Part shown: in pieces, positions 46,383 through 55,367 of the stretch
Position numbering within the stretch: position 1 is the stretch's first letter
How the letters are laid out: each line of letters begins with the position of its first letter
Origin: an uncultured Burkholderiaceae bacterium
GTDB taxonomy: Bacteria; Pseudomonadota; Gammaproteobacteria; Burkholderiales; Burkholderiaceae_B
DNA length: 64,000 bases
Assembly (NCBI GenBank): GCA_934525625.1
Contig: CAKSZL010000002.1
Coordinates: 248,001-312,000, forward strand
Direction: 5' to 3'
Program-made: the position numbers and the translations under genes
Notes under the pieces: model-generated
What the model was told of the DNA's origin: nothing
Databases searched by the model: none
What the model saw: only the letters and a program-made list of their open reading frames with translations

Positions 46383-47429
46383 ATGCTGATAGAGCAAGTG
46401 GAAAACAAATGGCTGGACTGCTTCCGGCGGGTGTTTCGCATGTGCGCGGTGCGGCCCGGCGAACGGGTCGCCATCTTGTCCGAGACCCTGTCGCGGCCGG
46501 TCAACGTCAAGCTGGCGGAGCTGGCCTTGCTGGATCTGGGCGCGCGGGCCTTTCATGTGGTGCTGCCCACGCCGCCCCAGCGCGACCCGGTGGCCGTGCG
46601 TTCGACCGGCAGTTCCTTCGCCATCCAGGAAAACGAATCCGTCATCGCGGCGCTGGCCAGCAGCGCGATGGTGGTGGACTGCACCGTCGAAGGGCTTTTG
46701 CATGCGCGCGAACTCAAGCAGATACTTGCGCAGGGCGCGCGCCTGATGATGGTCAGCAACGAGCATCCCGAGATTCTCGAACGCCTGATGCCCAATGAGC
46801 GTGTACAGGAAAAAGTGGCGCTGGGCGTCGCCATGCTGGATCAGGCCAAGCGGATGCGGGTGCGCTCGGCGGCGGGCACCGATCTGCATATAGACGTGGA
46901 GGGCGCGCCGGCGCGGGGTTCGGCGGGGTTCGTCACGCAGGCGGGCAAGGTGTCGTACTGGCCCGGCGGCCTGTGCCTGTGTTTTCCCAAGCGGCATAGC
47001 GTGAACGGCACCGTCGTGCTGGATGCGGGCGACGTGAACCTGACTTTCAAGCGTTACCTGGAAAGCCGGGTTACGCTGACGATAGAGGACGATTTCGTCG
47101 TGGACATACAAGGCGCGGGCCTGGATGCGGAGTTGATGAGAAGCTATTTCGCGGCCTGGAACGATGCCAATGCCTACGGCATTTCGCACGTGGGCTGGGG
47201 CATGAATCCGGCGGCGCGCTGGGATTCGCTGGTGATGTACGACAAGCACGACACCAACGGCACCGAGCTGCGCGCCTTCGCCGGCAACTTCCTCATTTCC
47301 ACCGGCGCCAACGAGCATGCCCAGCGCCATACCAGCGGTCATTTCGATCTGCCGCTGCGCCATTGCACGATAGCGCTGGACGATCGCGTCGTCGTCGAGC
47401 GGGGGCGTTTGCTGGAGCCCTTGGCATGA
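46383..47429 (+). CDS. 2,5-dihydroxypyridine 5,6-dioxygenase-like protein (NicX/PicD type)
   Basis: A 348-residue protein of the M29-peptidase-like fold that includes NicX. Length and overall pattern fit NicX, which cleaves 2,5-dihydroxypyridine to N-formylmaleamate with non-heme iron. H269 (ISHVGWGMN), S306 (LISTG), and H320/D322 (GHFDLPLR) are placed like the iron-site residues I recall for Pseudomonas NicX; this was not aligned. GAGGTGG precedes the ATG; a GTG two codons upstream is possible. The stop overlaps the next start as ATGA. The alternative is an aminopeptidase-like leucyl peptidase, but the operon argues against it. Confidence 0.7.
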   Translation: MLIEQVENKWLDCFRRVFRMCAVRPGERVAILSETLSRPVNVKLAELALLDLGARAFHVVLPTPPQRDPVAVRSTGSSFAIQENESVIAALASSAMVVDCTVEGLLHARELKQILAQGARLMMVSNEHPEILERLMPNERVQEKVALGVAMLDQAKRMRVRSAAGTDLHIDVEGAPARGSAGFVTQAGKVSYWPGGLCLCFPKRHSVNGTVVLDAGDVNLTFKRYLESRVTLTIEDDFVVDIQGAGLDAELMRSYFAAWNDANAYGISHVGWGMNPAARWDSLVMYDKHDTNGTELRAFAGNFLISTGANEHAQRHTSGHFDLPLRHCTIALDDRVVVERGRLLEPLA

Positions 47430-48268
47430 TCCAGCAGCCAGACATGCAGCCTTTGCGGCACCGGCGCACCGGCGGGCGGCCCGCCATTGCCTATACGCAA
47501 TGCGGGCAGGGGCCGCAAACCGTTTTTTTCCTGCACGGCATAGGCGGCAACAAGGACAACTGGCGGGAACAGTTGCATGACTTCGCCGCCCACGGCTGGC
47601 GCGCCGTGGCCTGGGACGTGCGCGGCTACGGCGATTCGGACGACTACGAAGGGGAATTCCTGTTCGAGGAAATCAGCGCCGATCTGCTGCGCCTGATGGA
47701 AGCCGTGGGCGTGCAGCGCGCGCATTTCGTGGGTTTGTCCATGGGTGGGCGCATTCTGATGGACTTCGCCGCGCGCCACCCCGAGAAAGTGAACCGCCTG
47801 GTGATATGTTGCGCCTTTCCCAGCTTCGGCGAGGCCTTGAGCGAAGCGCAGCGCGAAGACTACCTCAGGCTGCGGCGCGAGCCGCTGCTGGCGGGACGCA
47901 GTTTCCAGGAACTGGCCCCGCAGTTGATCGCCTCCTTGGCGGGGCCGGACGTGCGGCCGTCGACGTACGAAGCCTTGCATGCCAGTATTTGCCGCTTGCG
48001 CGTGACCTCTTACCTGAAGGCGCTCAAGGCGGCGGCCTATTTCGACCGCATGCGCGAGATCCGCGATATCGCGGCGCCCACCTTGCTGCTCTACGCCGAG
48101 AACGACCGCCTGACGCCGCCCGAGATGGGCAAGCAGGTGCAGTCCATGATGCCGAATGCCGTATTGCGCGTGTTGCCGCGCTGCGGCCATCTGATGAATC
48201 TGGAGGCCGGTGAAGCATTCAACCAGGCTGTCCGGGCATTTTTGTGTAATGAGGAAATCCATGTCTGA
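47426..48268 (+). CDS. alpha/beta hydrolase, candidate N-formylmaleamate deformylase (NicD/PicE-like)
   Basis: A 280-residue hydrolase with VFFLHGIGGNKDNW (oxyanion region), nucleophile S105 in GLSMGGR, an acid in LLYAENDRLTPP and the catalytic His in RCGHLMNLE. It is translationally coupled to the NicX-like gene and matches the order nicX-nicD, so deformylation of N-formylmaleamate to maleamate is the simplest proposal. By sequence alone it could equally be another ring-cleavage product hydrolase. Confidence 0.65.
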   Translation: MIQQPDMQPLRHRRTGGRPAIAYTQCGQGPQTVFFLHGIGGNKDNWREQLHDFAAHGWRAVAWDVRGYGDSDDYEGEFLFEEISADLLRLMEAVGVQRAHFVGLSMGGRILMDFAARHPEKVNRLVICCAFPSFGEALSEAQREDYLRLRREPLLAGRSFQELAPQLIASLAGPDVRPSTYEALHASICRLRVTSYLKALKAAAYFDRMREIRDIAAPTLLLYAENDRLTPPEMGKQVQSMMPNAVLRVLPRCGHLMNLEAGEAFNQAVRAFLCNEEIHV

Positions 48269-48608
48269 AACCGTATCGCTGTATGTCGTGCATTGTCTGG
48301 ACGCGCCTGGCATGCAGGACAAGCGCATCGAACTGACCGAGGCGCACCGCCGTTACGTCGCGGAGCAGGGCGAGCGCATTTTCTTTGGCGGCCCCTTGTT
48401 CGACGAAACCGATGGGCGGCGCGTCGGTTCGCTGATCGTGCTGAAGGCGGCCGGGCGCGAGCAGGCGCGCGCCTTCATGGAGGCGGAACCCTATTGCGCG
48501 AACGGCGTATTCGAAAGTGTGCAGATACGCGCTTTCCAGTGCGTGACGCGCCCCGACGCGGCTGTCCGGCTGCAACAGCAGAGCCAGCCAGAGGGAGAAC
48601 AGCCATGA
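48261..48608 (+). CDS. YciI-like small protein
   Basis: A 115-residue alpha-beta-barrel (ferredoxin-like) protein with LYVVHCLDAPGM, RRYVAEQGERIFFGGPLFDE and EAEPYCANGVFESVQIRAF, the YciI pattern. Members occur in catabolic operons and a few act as isomerases or dehalogenases; no role is known here. It starts behind GAGGAAA and overlaps both neighbours (8 bp upstream, ATGA downstream), so it is a genuine part of the operon. Confidence 0.78.
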   Translation: MSETVSLYVVHCLDAPGMQDKRIELTEAHRRYVAEQGERIFFGGPLFDETDGRRVGSLIVLKAAGREQARAFMEAEPYCANGVFESVQIRAFQCVTRPDAAVRLQQQSQPEGEQP

Positions 48609-50245
48609 GGGAAACACCTGTACTGATTGCGGGCGGCGCTTCCGTGGGTCTGTCGATGGCGGCGGAGCTGGGCTGGCGCGGCGTGCCTTGCATGCTGGTG
48701 GAGCAGCGCACCGAGGTGAACCCGCACCCGCGCGCCAACGCGGTGGGCAACCGGACGATGGAGTACTTCCGCCGTTGGGGCGTGGACAATCATGTGACCG
48801 GGAAGGGGATTCCGGCGGACTACCCGGCCGACTACTACTGGGTGTCGAGCATGCATGGCCACGGCTTGCATCGCTTGTCGCTGCCTTCCTACGAGCAGCT
48901 GGTGCGGGCCCGCAACAGCGGCACGGCCGATCCGATGGCGGAGATGTACTGGTCTCCTTACCTGAAAACCATCGTCGGCCAGCAGCACGTCGAACGCGCG
49001 CTGAAAGACTATGTGCTGACGCTGGGCAGTGTGGAAAGCCGCTTCGGCTGGGCCTTGCGGGATTTCGAGCAGGATGCGGACGGCGTAACGGCCGAGCTGG
49101 AGCGCCTGGAAGACGGCAGGCGCGAACAGGTGCGCAGCGCTTACCTGGTGGGCTGCGACGGCGGGCAATCCCTGGTGCGCACACGGCTGGGGGTAGGCAT
49201 GACGGGCCGCAGCGGCATGGCGCGCTTCGTCTCCATCTATTTCCGCTGCCCGGGTTTCATGCAGGCCCACGATTTCGGGCACGGCAATATCTATTTTCCG
49301 CTGCGCAAGGAGTACCGGGGCTTTCTGCTGAACTGGGACGGCGGCACCTTGTGGACCTATCACCTTATCCTGCCCGAAGGCTGCGATTGGCAATCGGTGG
49401 ATCCGGTGGCGGCCATACATGCCTTGCTGGGCCGGCCCGAACCGCTGGAGGTCATCGAGGTGCAGCCCTGGACCGCGCATGCGCTGACCGCCGAGCGCTA
49501 TGGCGTAGGCCGGGTATTCCTGGCCGGCGATGCCGCGCACAAGTTCACGCCCACCGGCGGTCTGGGCATGAATACCGGCATCGGCGATGCGGTGGAGCTG
49601 GGCTGGAAGCTGCAGGCCGTTCTGGACGGCTGGGCGCCGCCCGAATTGCTGGATACCTACCACCTGGAGCGCCACCCCATAGGCGTGCGCAACACCATGG
49701 AGGCCGCCGACAACTTCGACAAGCTGTATTCTGTAATGCAATACGGGCCTGAATTGGACGAAGCCGGCCCCGCCGGCGAGGCCCTGCGCCGGGCGCTGGG
49801 CGAAGAGCTGAAACGTCAGGAGAAAATCCTGGCCTCGTCGGGCGTGCTGTTGGGCTACCGCTACAATGATTCGCCGCTGTGCATACCCGATGGCTCCGCC
49901 GAGCCTGCCGACGATCCGCGCCGCTACGTGCCCACGGCCCGGCCCGGCCATCGCGCGCCCCATGTCTGGCTGACGCCGGAGCAGTCCATACTGGACGTGC
50001 TGGGCCAGGGGTTCACCTTGCTGGATTTCAGCGGGACGGGGGCGGGCCGGCCCTGGCTGGCCCAGGCCCAGGCCTTGGGCGTGCCGCTCGAAGTCGTTCC
50101 CATCGATCACGAGGGCGCCAGGTCTTTGTATGGCGCAGCCCTGGTGCTGGTGCGGCCCGACATGATGGTGGCCTGGCGCGGCGATGCGCCCCCCGACCCG
50201 GCCGGCATACTCAGGCGGGCCAGCGGCTGGACAAAAACCGAATAA
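48605..50245 (+). CDS. FAD-dependent aromatic monooxygenase
   Basis: A 546-residue class A flavoprotein hydroxylase. Rossmann motif VLIAGGASVGLSMA at the N-terminus (one Gly of the usual GxGxxG is replaced by Ala/Ser), the DG motif GCDGGQSLVR, the GD motif FLAGDAAHKFTPTGG with NTGIGDAVELGWKL, and a C-terminal thioredoxin-like extension (about 440-546), as in MhpA-type phenol hydroxylases. Its place after NicX-like and NicD-like genes suggests it makes 2,5-dihydroxypyridine or another hydroxypyridine. It is larger than the usual 6-hydroxynicotinate 3-monooxygenase, so the substrate may differ. Confidence 0.8.
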   Translation: MRETPVLIAGGASVGLSMAAELGWRGVPCMLVEQRTEVNPHPRANAVGNRTMEYFRRWGVDNHVTGKGIPADYPADYYWVSSMHGHGLHRLSLPSYEQLVRARNSGTADPMAEMYWSPYLKTIVGQQHVERALKDYVLTLGSVESRFGWALRDFEQDADGVTAELERLEDGRREQVRSAYLVGCDGGQSLVRTRLGVGMTGRSGMARFVSIYFRCPGFMQAHDFGHGNIYFPLRKEYRGFLLNWDGGTLWTYHLILPEGCDWQSVDPVAAIHALLGRPEPLEVIEVQPWTAHALTAERYGVGRVFLAGDAAHKFTPTGGLGMNTGIGDAVELGWKLQAVLDGWAPPELLDTYHLERHPIGVRNTMEAADNFDKLYSVMQYGPELDEAGPAGEALRRALGEELKRQEKILASSGVLLGYRYNDSPLCIPDGSAEPADDPRRYVPTARPGHRAPHVWLTPEQSILDVLGQGFTLLDFSGTGAGRPWLAQAQALGVPLEVVPIDHEGARSLYGAALVLVRPDMMVAWRGDAPPDPAGILRRASGWTKTE

Positions 50246-50257
50246 TAGGCATATAAT
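50228..50257 (+). promoter_or_regulatory. sigma-70-like promoter for rpmI-rplT
   Basis: TGGACA (50228-50233), an 18-bp spacer and a perfect TATAAT (50252-50257), overlapping the end of the monooxygenase gene. Downstream at about 50263-50293, TGCAGC and GCTGCA form a hairpin in the 140-base leader, which might take part in L20 autogenous control. Confidence 0.6.
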
Positions 50258-50398
50258 CCAAGGCTTTGCAGCATTTTGTTGCTGCAGAGAAGCTTAAACC
50301 AGCGTTAAGCACCGGTGTTAAACCACAAGCGATGCCCAGGTTCAGCAAGCGCCCTCCGGTTGGGGGACACCTGCCATCGTCAATTCAAAGAGTTTGTC

Positions 50399-50596
50399 AT
50401 GCCCAAGATGAAAACCAAGCGGGGCGCCGCCAAGCGCTTCATTGTCCGCGGCAGCGGTTCCATCAAGCGTGGTCAGGCGTTCAAGCGCCACATCCTGACC
50501 AAGAAAACCACCAAGAATAAGCGTCACCTGCGCGGTGCCGTCGAAGTTCACGCTTCCGACGTCGCTTCCGTCAAGGCCATGATGCCTTTCGCTTGA
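50399..50596 (+). CDS. rpmI: 50S ribosomal protein L35
   Basis: A 65-residue basic protein ([20 protein letters not shown]) of standard L35 length. It leads an rpmI-rplT pair. infC, usually immediately upstream, is absent: the preceding 150 bp are a leader and before that lies the monooxygenase gene. Confidence 0.97.
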   Translation: MPKMKTKRGAAKRFIVRGSGSIKRGQAFKRHILTKKTTKNKRHLRGAVEVHASDVASVKAMMPFA

Positions 50597-50616
50597 TTAG
50601 ATAACGGAGAACCACT

Positions 50617-50976
50617 ATGCCTCGCGTCAAACGCGGCGTAACCGCCCGCGCCCGTCACAAGAAAGTCCTTAACGCCGCCAAAGGCTATCGCGGCCGCCGC
50701 GGTAATGTATTCCGGGTAGCCAAGCAGGCCGTCATGAAGGCCGGCCAGTACGCCTACCGCGATCGCCGCAACAAGAAGCGCACCTTCCGCGCCCTGTGGA
50801 TCACGCGTATCAACGCCGGCTGCCGTGAGCTCGGCATCACGTACAGCGCGTTCATCGCCGGCACCAAAAAGGCCGCCATCGAACTCGACCGCAAGGTTCT
50901 GGCCGACATGGCCGTCAACGACAAGGCCGGTTTTGCGGCAGTCGTCGCGCAAGCGCGCAACGCCCTGGCAGCCTAA
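50617..50976 (+). CDS. rplT: 50S ribosomal protein L20
   Basis: A 119-residue protein ([18 protein letters not shown]) essential for early 50S assembly and a translational repressor of its own operon in E. coli. It follows rpmI by 20 bp. A strong terminator lies between it and pheS. Confidence 0.97.
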   Translation: MPRVKRGVTARARHKKVLNAAKGYRGRRGNVFRVAKQAVMKAGQYAYRDRRNKKRTFRALWITRINAGCRELGITYSAFIAGTKKAAIELDRKVLADMAVNDKAGFAAVVAQARNALAA

Positions 50977-51008
50977 TCAGTACAGTCGTTCGCATTCGAT
51001 AATGCTGC

Positions 51009-51043
51009 AAACGGGGCTCCGTCACGAGCCCCGTTTGTTTTTT
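51009..51043 (+). terminator. rho-independent terminator or pheST attenuator
   Basis: An 11-bp perfect stem (AAACGGGGCTC and its complement), six-base loop and T tract, ending 27 bp before the pheS start. It may simply end the rpmI-rplT transcript, or act as an attenuator for pheST as in E. coli; no Phe-rich leader peptide is visible. Confidence 0.85.
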
Positions 51044-51069
51044 GGGCATTTTTTTTGGGAAACGCAAGC

Positions 51070-52092
51070 ATGAGTTCCACGGTTGAAGATCTGGTCGCCC
51101 AGGCCGAGGCCGCGTTCGGCCTGGTGCAGAGCCCGGCCGCGTTGGAAGACGCCAAGGCCAGGTTCCTGGGCAAGCAGGGCGCGCTGACGGCCTTGCTCAA
51201 GGGGCTGGGGCAGATGTCGCCCGAAGAAAAGCGCGAGCAGGGCGGGCGCATCAACCAGGCCAAGCAACAGATCGAAGCGCTGCTGAATGCGCGCCGCCAG
51301 GCCTTGGCCAATGCCGAACTCGAACGCCGCCTGGCCCAGGAAACCATAGACGTCACGCTGCCCGGCCGCGGGCGCGGCGTCGGCGGCATCCATCCCGTCA
51401 TCCAGACCTGGCAGCGCGTCGAGGCCATCTTCGCCTCCATCGGCTTCGACGTCGCCGACGGCCCCGAAATCGAGAACGACTGGACCAACTTCACCGCATT
51501 GAACAACCCGGAAAACCACCCGGCGCGTTCCATGCAAGATACCTTCTACGTCGACATGCAGGACGAACACGGCCTGCCGCTGCTGCTGCGCACGCACACC
51601 AGCCCCATGCAGGTGCGCTACGCCTGCATGAACAAGCCGCCCATCAAGGTCATTGCGCCGGGGCGCACGTATCGCGTCGACAGCGACGCCACGCACTCGC
51701 CCATGTTCCACCAGGTCGAGGGCCTGTGGATCGCCGAAGACATTTCCTTCGCCGACCTGAAGGGCGTCTACACCAATTTCCTCAAGGCCTTCTTCGAGAC
51801 CGACGACCTGACCGTCCGTTTCCGGCCGTCCTTCTTCCCGTTCACCGAACCCTCAGCCGAGATCGACATGATGTTCACCTCCGGCCCGAATCGCGGCCGC
51901 TGGCTGGAAATCTCGGGCTCGGGCCAGGTGCACCCCCAAGTGGTGCGCAATTTCGGCCTCGACCCCGAACGCTACATCGGTTTCGCCTTCGGCTCGGGTC
52001 TCGAACGCCTGACCATGCTGCGCTACGGCGTGGACGACCTGCGCCTGTTCTTCGAAGGCGATCTGCGCTTCCTGAAGCAGTTCAACCGCTGA
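51070..52092 (+). CDS. pheS: phenylalanyl-tRNA synthetase alpha subunit
   Basis: A 340-residue class II synthetase subunit: N-terminal coiled coil (about 5-85), motif 2 with [18 protein letters not shown] and motif 3 with [15 protein letters not shown]. It charges tRNA-Phe as an alpha2-beta2 tetramer with PheT. The frame is open five codons upstream, but MSSTVEDL is the likely start. Confidence 0.96.
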   Translation: MSSTVEDLVAQAEAAFGLVQSPAALEDAKARFLGKQGALTALLKGLGQMSPEEKREQGGRINQAKQQIEALLNARRQALANAELERRLAQETIDVTLPGRGRGVGGIHPVIQTWQRVEAIFASIGFDVADGPEIENDWTNFTALNNPENHPARSMQDTFYVDMQDEHGLPLLLRTHTSPMQVRYACMNKPPIKVIAPGRTYRVDSDATHSPMFHQVEGLWIAEDISFADLKGVYTNFLKAFFETDDLTVRFRPSFFPFTEPSAEIDMMFTSGPNRGRWLEISGSGQVHPQVVRNFGLDPERYIGFAFGSGLERLTMLRYGVDDLRLFFEGDLRFLKQFNR

Positions 52093-52186
52093 CGCGCGGA
52101 CCCGCGTCGATGGCGGCGACCCTCGATGCGGATGCGGCTTTCGTTCCCCGTGTTCATTTCCCGGCATCCACTCATTAGAGCGAATC

Positions 52187-54595
52187 ATGCAATTTCCGGA
52201 ATCCTGGCTACGCACCCTGGCCAACCCTCAGCTCGATACCGAGCAGCTTGCCCATTGCCTGACCATGGCGGGGCTGGAGGTCGAGGAAACCGACCCGGTG
52301 GCGCCGCCGTTCAACGGCATCGTCGTGGCGCGCATCGTCGAGGCCGAGCCGCATCCGGACGCCGACCGCCTGCGTGTGTGCAGGGTGGATGACGGTTCCG
52401 GGGAACTGCTGCAAATCGTCTGCGGCGCGCCCAATGCGGCGCCCGGGCTGGTCGTGCCGCTGGCGCGCATCGGCGCGGTGCTGCCGGGCGACTTCAAGAT
52501 CAAGAAAGCGCGCATGCGCGGCGTCGATTCCTTCGGCATGTTGTGCTCGGCGCGTGAACTGGGCATGTCGGAAGACCACGCCGGCTTGCTGGAACTGCCC
52601 GCCGATCTGGCCGTGGGCCAGGACATCCGCGCAGCCCTCAAGCTGGACGACGTGCTGTTCACCCTGAAGCTGACGCCCAATCGCGCCGACTGCCTGTCGC
52701 TGCTGGGTGTGGCGCGCGAAGTCTCGGCGCTCACCGGCGCGCCGCTGCAGCGCCCGCAAAGCGAACCCGTGGCGCCCGCCATCCACGACCGTCTGCCCGT
52801 CGAAGTGAAGGCGCCCGACTTGTGCGGCCGCTTCGCGGGCCGCGTCATCAAGGGCGTGAACGCCCGCGCCGCGACGCCGGCCTGGATGGTCGAGCGCCTG
52901 GAACGGGCGGGGCAGCGTTCCATCTCGGCGCTGGTGGATATTTCCAACTACATCATGCTCGAACTCGGGCGTCCCACCCACGTGTACGACCTGGCCAAAG
53001 TGGCCGGCGGCCTGGAGGTGCGCTGGGCGAACGAAGGCGAACAGCTTGAACTGCTGAACGGCCAAACCGTTACGCTGAAACCCGACGTCGGCCTGATCAC
53101 CACGCAGGACAAGCCCTGCAGCCTGGCGGGCATCATGGGCGGCGAAGAAAGCGCCGTCACGCTGGACACCGCCGACGTGTTCGTCGAGGCCGCATTCTGG
53201 TGGCCCGAGGCCATCATGGGCCGCGCGCGCCAGTACAAGTTCAGTTCCGAAGCCAGCCACCGCTTCGAGCGCGGCGTCGATTTCCAGGGCCTGGCCGGCG
53301 ACCTCGAACGCATGACGGCGCTGATCCTGGACATCTGCGGCGGCCAGGCCGGCCCGCTGGAAGACCAGGTCATCCGCCTGCCCGAGCGCAAGGCTGTGGC
53401 GATGCGTTTAGCGCGTTGCCAGCGCGTACTGGGCCTGCCCATTAGCCGCGAACAAGCCGACGACATCTTCACCCGTTTGGGGCTGGCACACGAATGGCAG
53501 GGCGACACCGTTACGGTGCAGTCGCCTTCCTTCCGCTTCGACATCAATATCGAAGAAGACCTTATAGAAGAAATCGCCCGCGTTTACGGGTTTGAGAACA
53601 TTCCTGATGCGCCGCCCATAGCGCCTGCGTTGATGCGTGTTAAACCCGAGACGGATCGGGGCGTGCACGGCTTGCGTACGGCCATGGCCGCGCTGGATTA
53701 CCAGGAAGTCATCAATTTTTCTTTCGTAGACGAAGATTGGGAAAAAGACTACGCCGGTAACGAGCAGCCCATACGTTTGCTCAACCCCATCGCCAGCCAT
53801 TTGTCGGTGATGCGTTCCGGTCTGATCGCCGGCTTGGTGGCCAATATTCGCCATAACGCTCAGCGCCAGCAAGCTCGCGTGCGGGTGTTCGAACTGGGCC
53901 GCGTGTTCGCGCGCGATGACTCGGTGGCCAATAGTGATTTGTCTGTGGCGGGTGTTTCGCAGCCCTTGCATCTGGCCGCCGCAGCCTGGGGGCCGTCGGT
54001 GTCCGAGCAATGGGCCGTGCCGCGCCGCCTGGTGGATTTCTTCGACCTGAAGAACGATTTGGAATGCCTGTTGGGCAAGCAAGCGCGCCAGTTGCGCTGC
54101 GAAGTGGCCGTGCATCCGGCTTTGCATCCGGGGCGTAGCGCCAAGGTGTTGTTGGGCGAAACCGCCATAGGTTGGCTGGGTGAGTTGCACCCGCGCTTGG
54201 TTCAAGAAGCCGAGCTGGGCAGCGCGCCGGTGGTGTTCGAACTGGACGTGGCTGCGGTGTTGAACCAGCCTTTGCCCAAGCCCGAAGCGTTGTCGCGCCA
54301 GCCCATCGTGCAGCGAGATCTGGCCATCTGGGTGGCGGATCAGGTACCCTACCAAAGTTTGCGCGATACACTGACGCAAACGATTGCTGCAGATGCTAAT
54401 CTTTCCATCGTCCAAGAAATTGCTCTGTTCGACGTTTGGCGCGACGCTGAACGTGCCGATGGCCGCAAGAGCTTGGGTTTGCGTTTCTGGCTGCAAAACG
54501 CCAGTGCCACGCTTGACGACGCCACGGTCGAGCAGTGCATGCAACGCTTGCTGGATGCGTTGGTTCAGGCCCATGGGGTCAGCCTGCGCGCTTAA
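52187..54595 (+). CDS. pheT: phenylalanyl-tRNA synthetase beta subunit
   Basis: An 802-residue subunit with the N-terminal tRNA-binding domain (about 40-150), B3/B4 editing domain, B5 domain and a C-terminal ferredoxin-like anticodon-binding domain. Length is normal and the frame is intact. Base composition changes inside the gene: the first 480 codons or so use mostly G/C at the third position, while from about 53600 onward T and A endings become frequent and stay so in the following genes. Confidence 0.96.
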   Translation: MQFPESWLRTLANPQLDTEQLAHCLTMAGLEVEETDPVAPPFNGIVVARIVEAEPHPDADRLRVCRVDDGSGELLQIVCGAPNAAPGLVVPLARIGAVLPGDFKIKKARMRGVDSFGMLCSARELGMSEDHAGLLELPADLAVGQDIRAALKLDDVLFTLKLTPNRADCLSLLGVAREVSALTGAPLQRPQSEPVAPAIHDRLPVEVKAPDLCGRFAGRVIKGVNARAATPAWMVERLERAGQRSISALVDISNYIMLELGRPTHVYDLAKVAGGLEVRWANEGEQLELLNGQTVTLKPDVGLITTQDKPCSLAGIMGGEESAVTLDTADVFVEAAFWWPEAIMGRARQYKFSSEASHRFERGVDFQGLAGDLERMTALILDICGGQAGPLEDQVIRLPERKAVAMRLARCQRVLGLPISREQADDIFTRLGLAHEWQGDTVTVQSPSFRFDINIEEDLIEEIARVYGFENIPDAPPIAPALMRVKPETDRGVHGLRTAMAALDYQEVINFSFVDEDWEKDYAGNEQPIRLLNPIASHLSVMRSGLIAGLVANIRHNAQRQQARVRVFELGRVFARDDSVANSDLSVAGVSQPLHLAAAAWGPSVSEQWAVPRRLVDFFDLKNDLECLLGKQARQLRCEVAVHPALHPGRSAKVLLGETAIGWLGELHPRLVQEAELGSAPVVFELDVAAVLNQPLPKPEALSRQPIVQRDLAIWVADQVPYQSLRDTLTQTIAADANLSIVQEIALFDVWRDAERADGRKSLGLRFWLQNASATLDDATVEQCMQRLLDALVQAHGVSLRA

Positions 54596-54614
54596 TGCAT
54601 AAGGAAACGGAGTC

Positions 54615-54941
54615 ATGAATCTTGAGCCCCGCACGCTAACCAAGGCCGAACTGGCCGAACTTCTGTTCGAGCGCGTTGGGCTCAACAAGCGTGAAGCCAA
54701 AGACTTGGTAGATACTTTCTTCGAAGAAATCCGCGAGTCTTTGGCTCGCGGCGAAGAGGTCAAGCTATCGGGGTTCGGTAGCTTTCAGGTGCGCGACAAA
54801 CCGCCGCGCCCTGGGCGCAATCCCAAAACGGGCGAGGTCATTCCCATCGAAGCGCGCCGTGTTGTTACGTTTCATGCCAGTCAAAAGCTGAAAAGCGTGG
54901 TAGAACAGGCGCGCACATTCGAATCAGAAGACGCCGAATAA
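54615..54941 (+). CDS. ihfA: integration host factor alpha subunit
   Basis: A 108-residue HU/IHF protein ([43 protein letters not shown]) with an extended C-terminus. With IhfB it bends DNA at specific sites. Its position after pheT is conserved in proteobacteria. Confidence 0.96.
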   Translation: MNLEPRTLTKAELAELLFERVGLNKREAKDLVDTFFEEIRESLARGEEVKLSGFGSFQVRDKPPRPGRNPKTGEVIPIEARRVVTFHASQKLKSVVEQARTFESEDAE

Positions 54942-54965
54942 CATTTACTGAAAAGCATTCCGTAC

Positions 54966-55367
54966 ATGAGTTCCAGCGAAACCTCCGTCACGTTGCCGCC
55001 CATTCCCGCCAAGCGCTATTTCACCATTGGCGAAGTCAGCGATTTATGCTGCGTCAAGCCGCATGTGTTGCGTTATTGGGAACAAGAATTCACTCAGCTT
55101 AAGCCGGTTAAAAGGCGCGGTAATCGGCGCTATTACCAGCATCACGAGGTGCTGTTGATTCGTCGTATTCGCGAGTTGCTGTACGAGCAGGGTTTTACCA
55201 TTAGCGGCGCGCGTAATCGTTTGGGCGATTCGCAGGTGCCGTTCGATGAAGAGGCCGGTGTGCGTCTTAGCGGTACCGAGTTGCAAACTTTGCGCACCGA
55301 GTTGCAGGTGGCCCGCGACGAATTGGCCCGCGCCTTGGGTCTGCCGTCGGGCACGCATACGGCCTGA
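54966..55367 (+). CDS. MerR-family transcriptional regulator
   Basis: A 133-residue protein with a MerR helix-turn-helix (YFTIGEVSDLCCVKPHVLRYWEQEF, RRYYQHHEVLLIRRIRELL). No metal-binding cysteines are visible at the C-terminus, so it is not a metal sensor of the classic type. This gene conventionally follows ihfA. The stop overlaps the next start as TGATG. Confidence 0.9.
   Translation: MSSSETSVTLPPIPAKRYFTIGEVSDLCCVKPHVLRYWEQEFTQLKPVKRRGNRRYYQHHEVLLIRRIRELLYEQGFTISGARNRLGDSQVPFDEEAGVRLSGTELQTLRTELQVARDELARALGLPSGTHTA

Noticed and set aside
48491-50110. 539-codon antisense frame opposite the flavin monooxygenase
   Set aside because: Shadow frame; sense gene has FAD-binding and GD motifs and overlaps its operon partner precisely.
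50246-50398. Remnant of infC upstream of rpmI
   Set aside because: No frame in this stretch resembles the C-terminal end of IF3; it looks like a leader with a promoter and a small hairpin.
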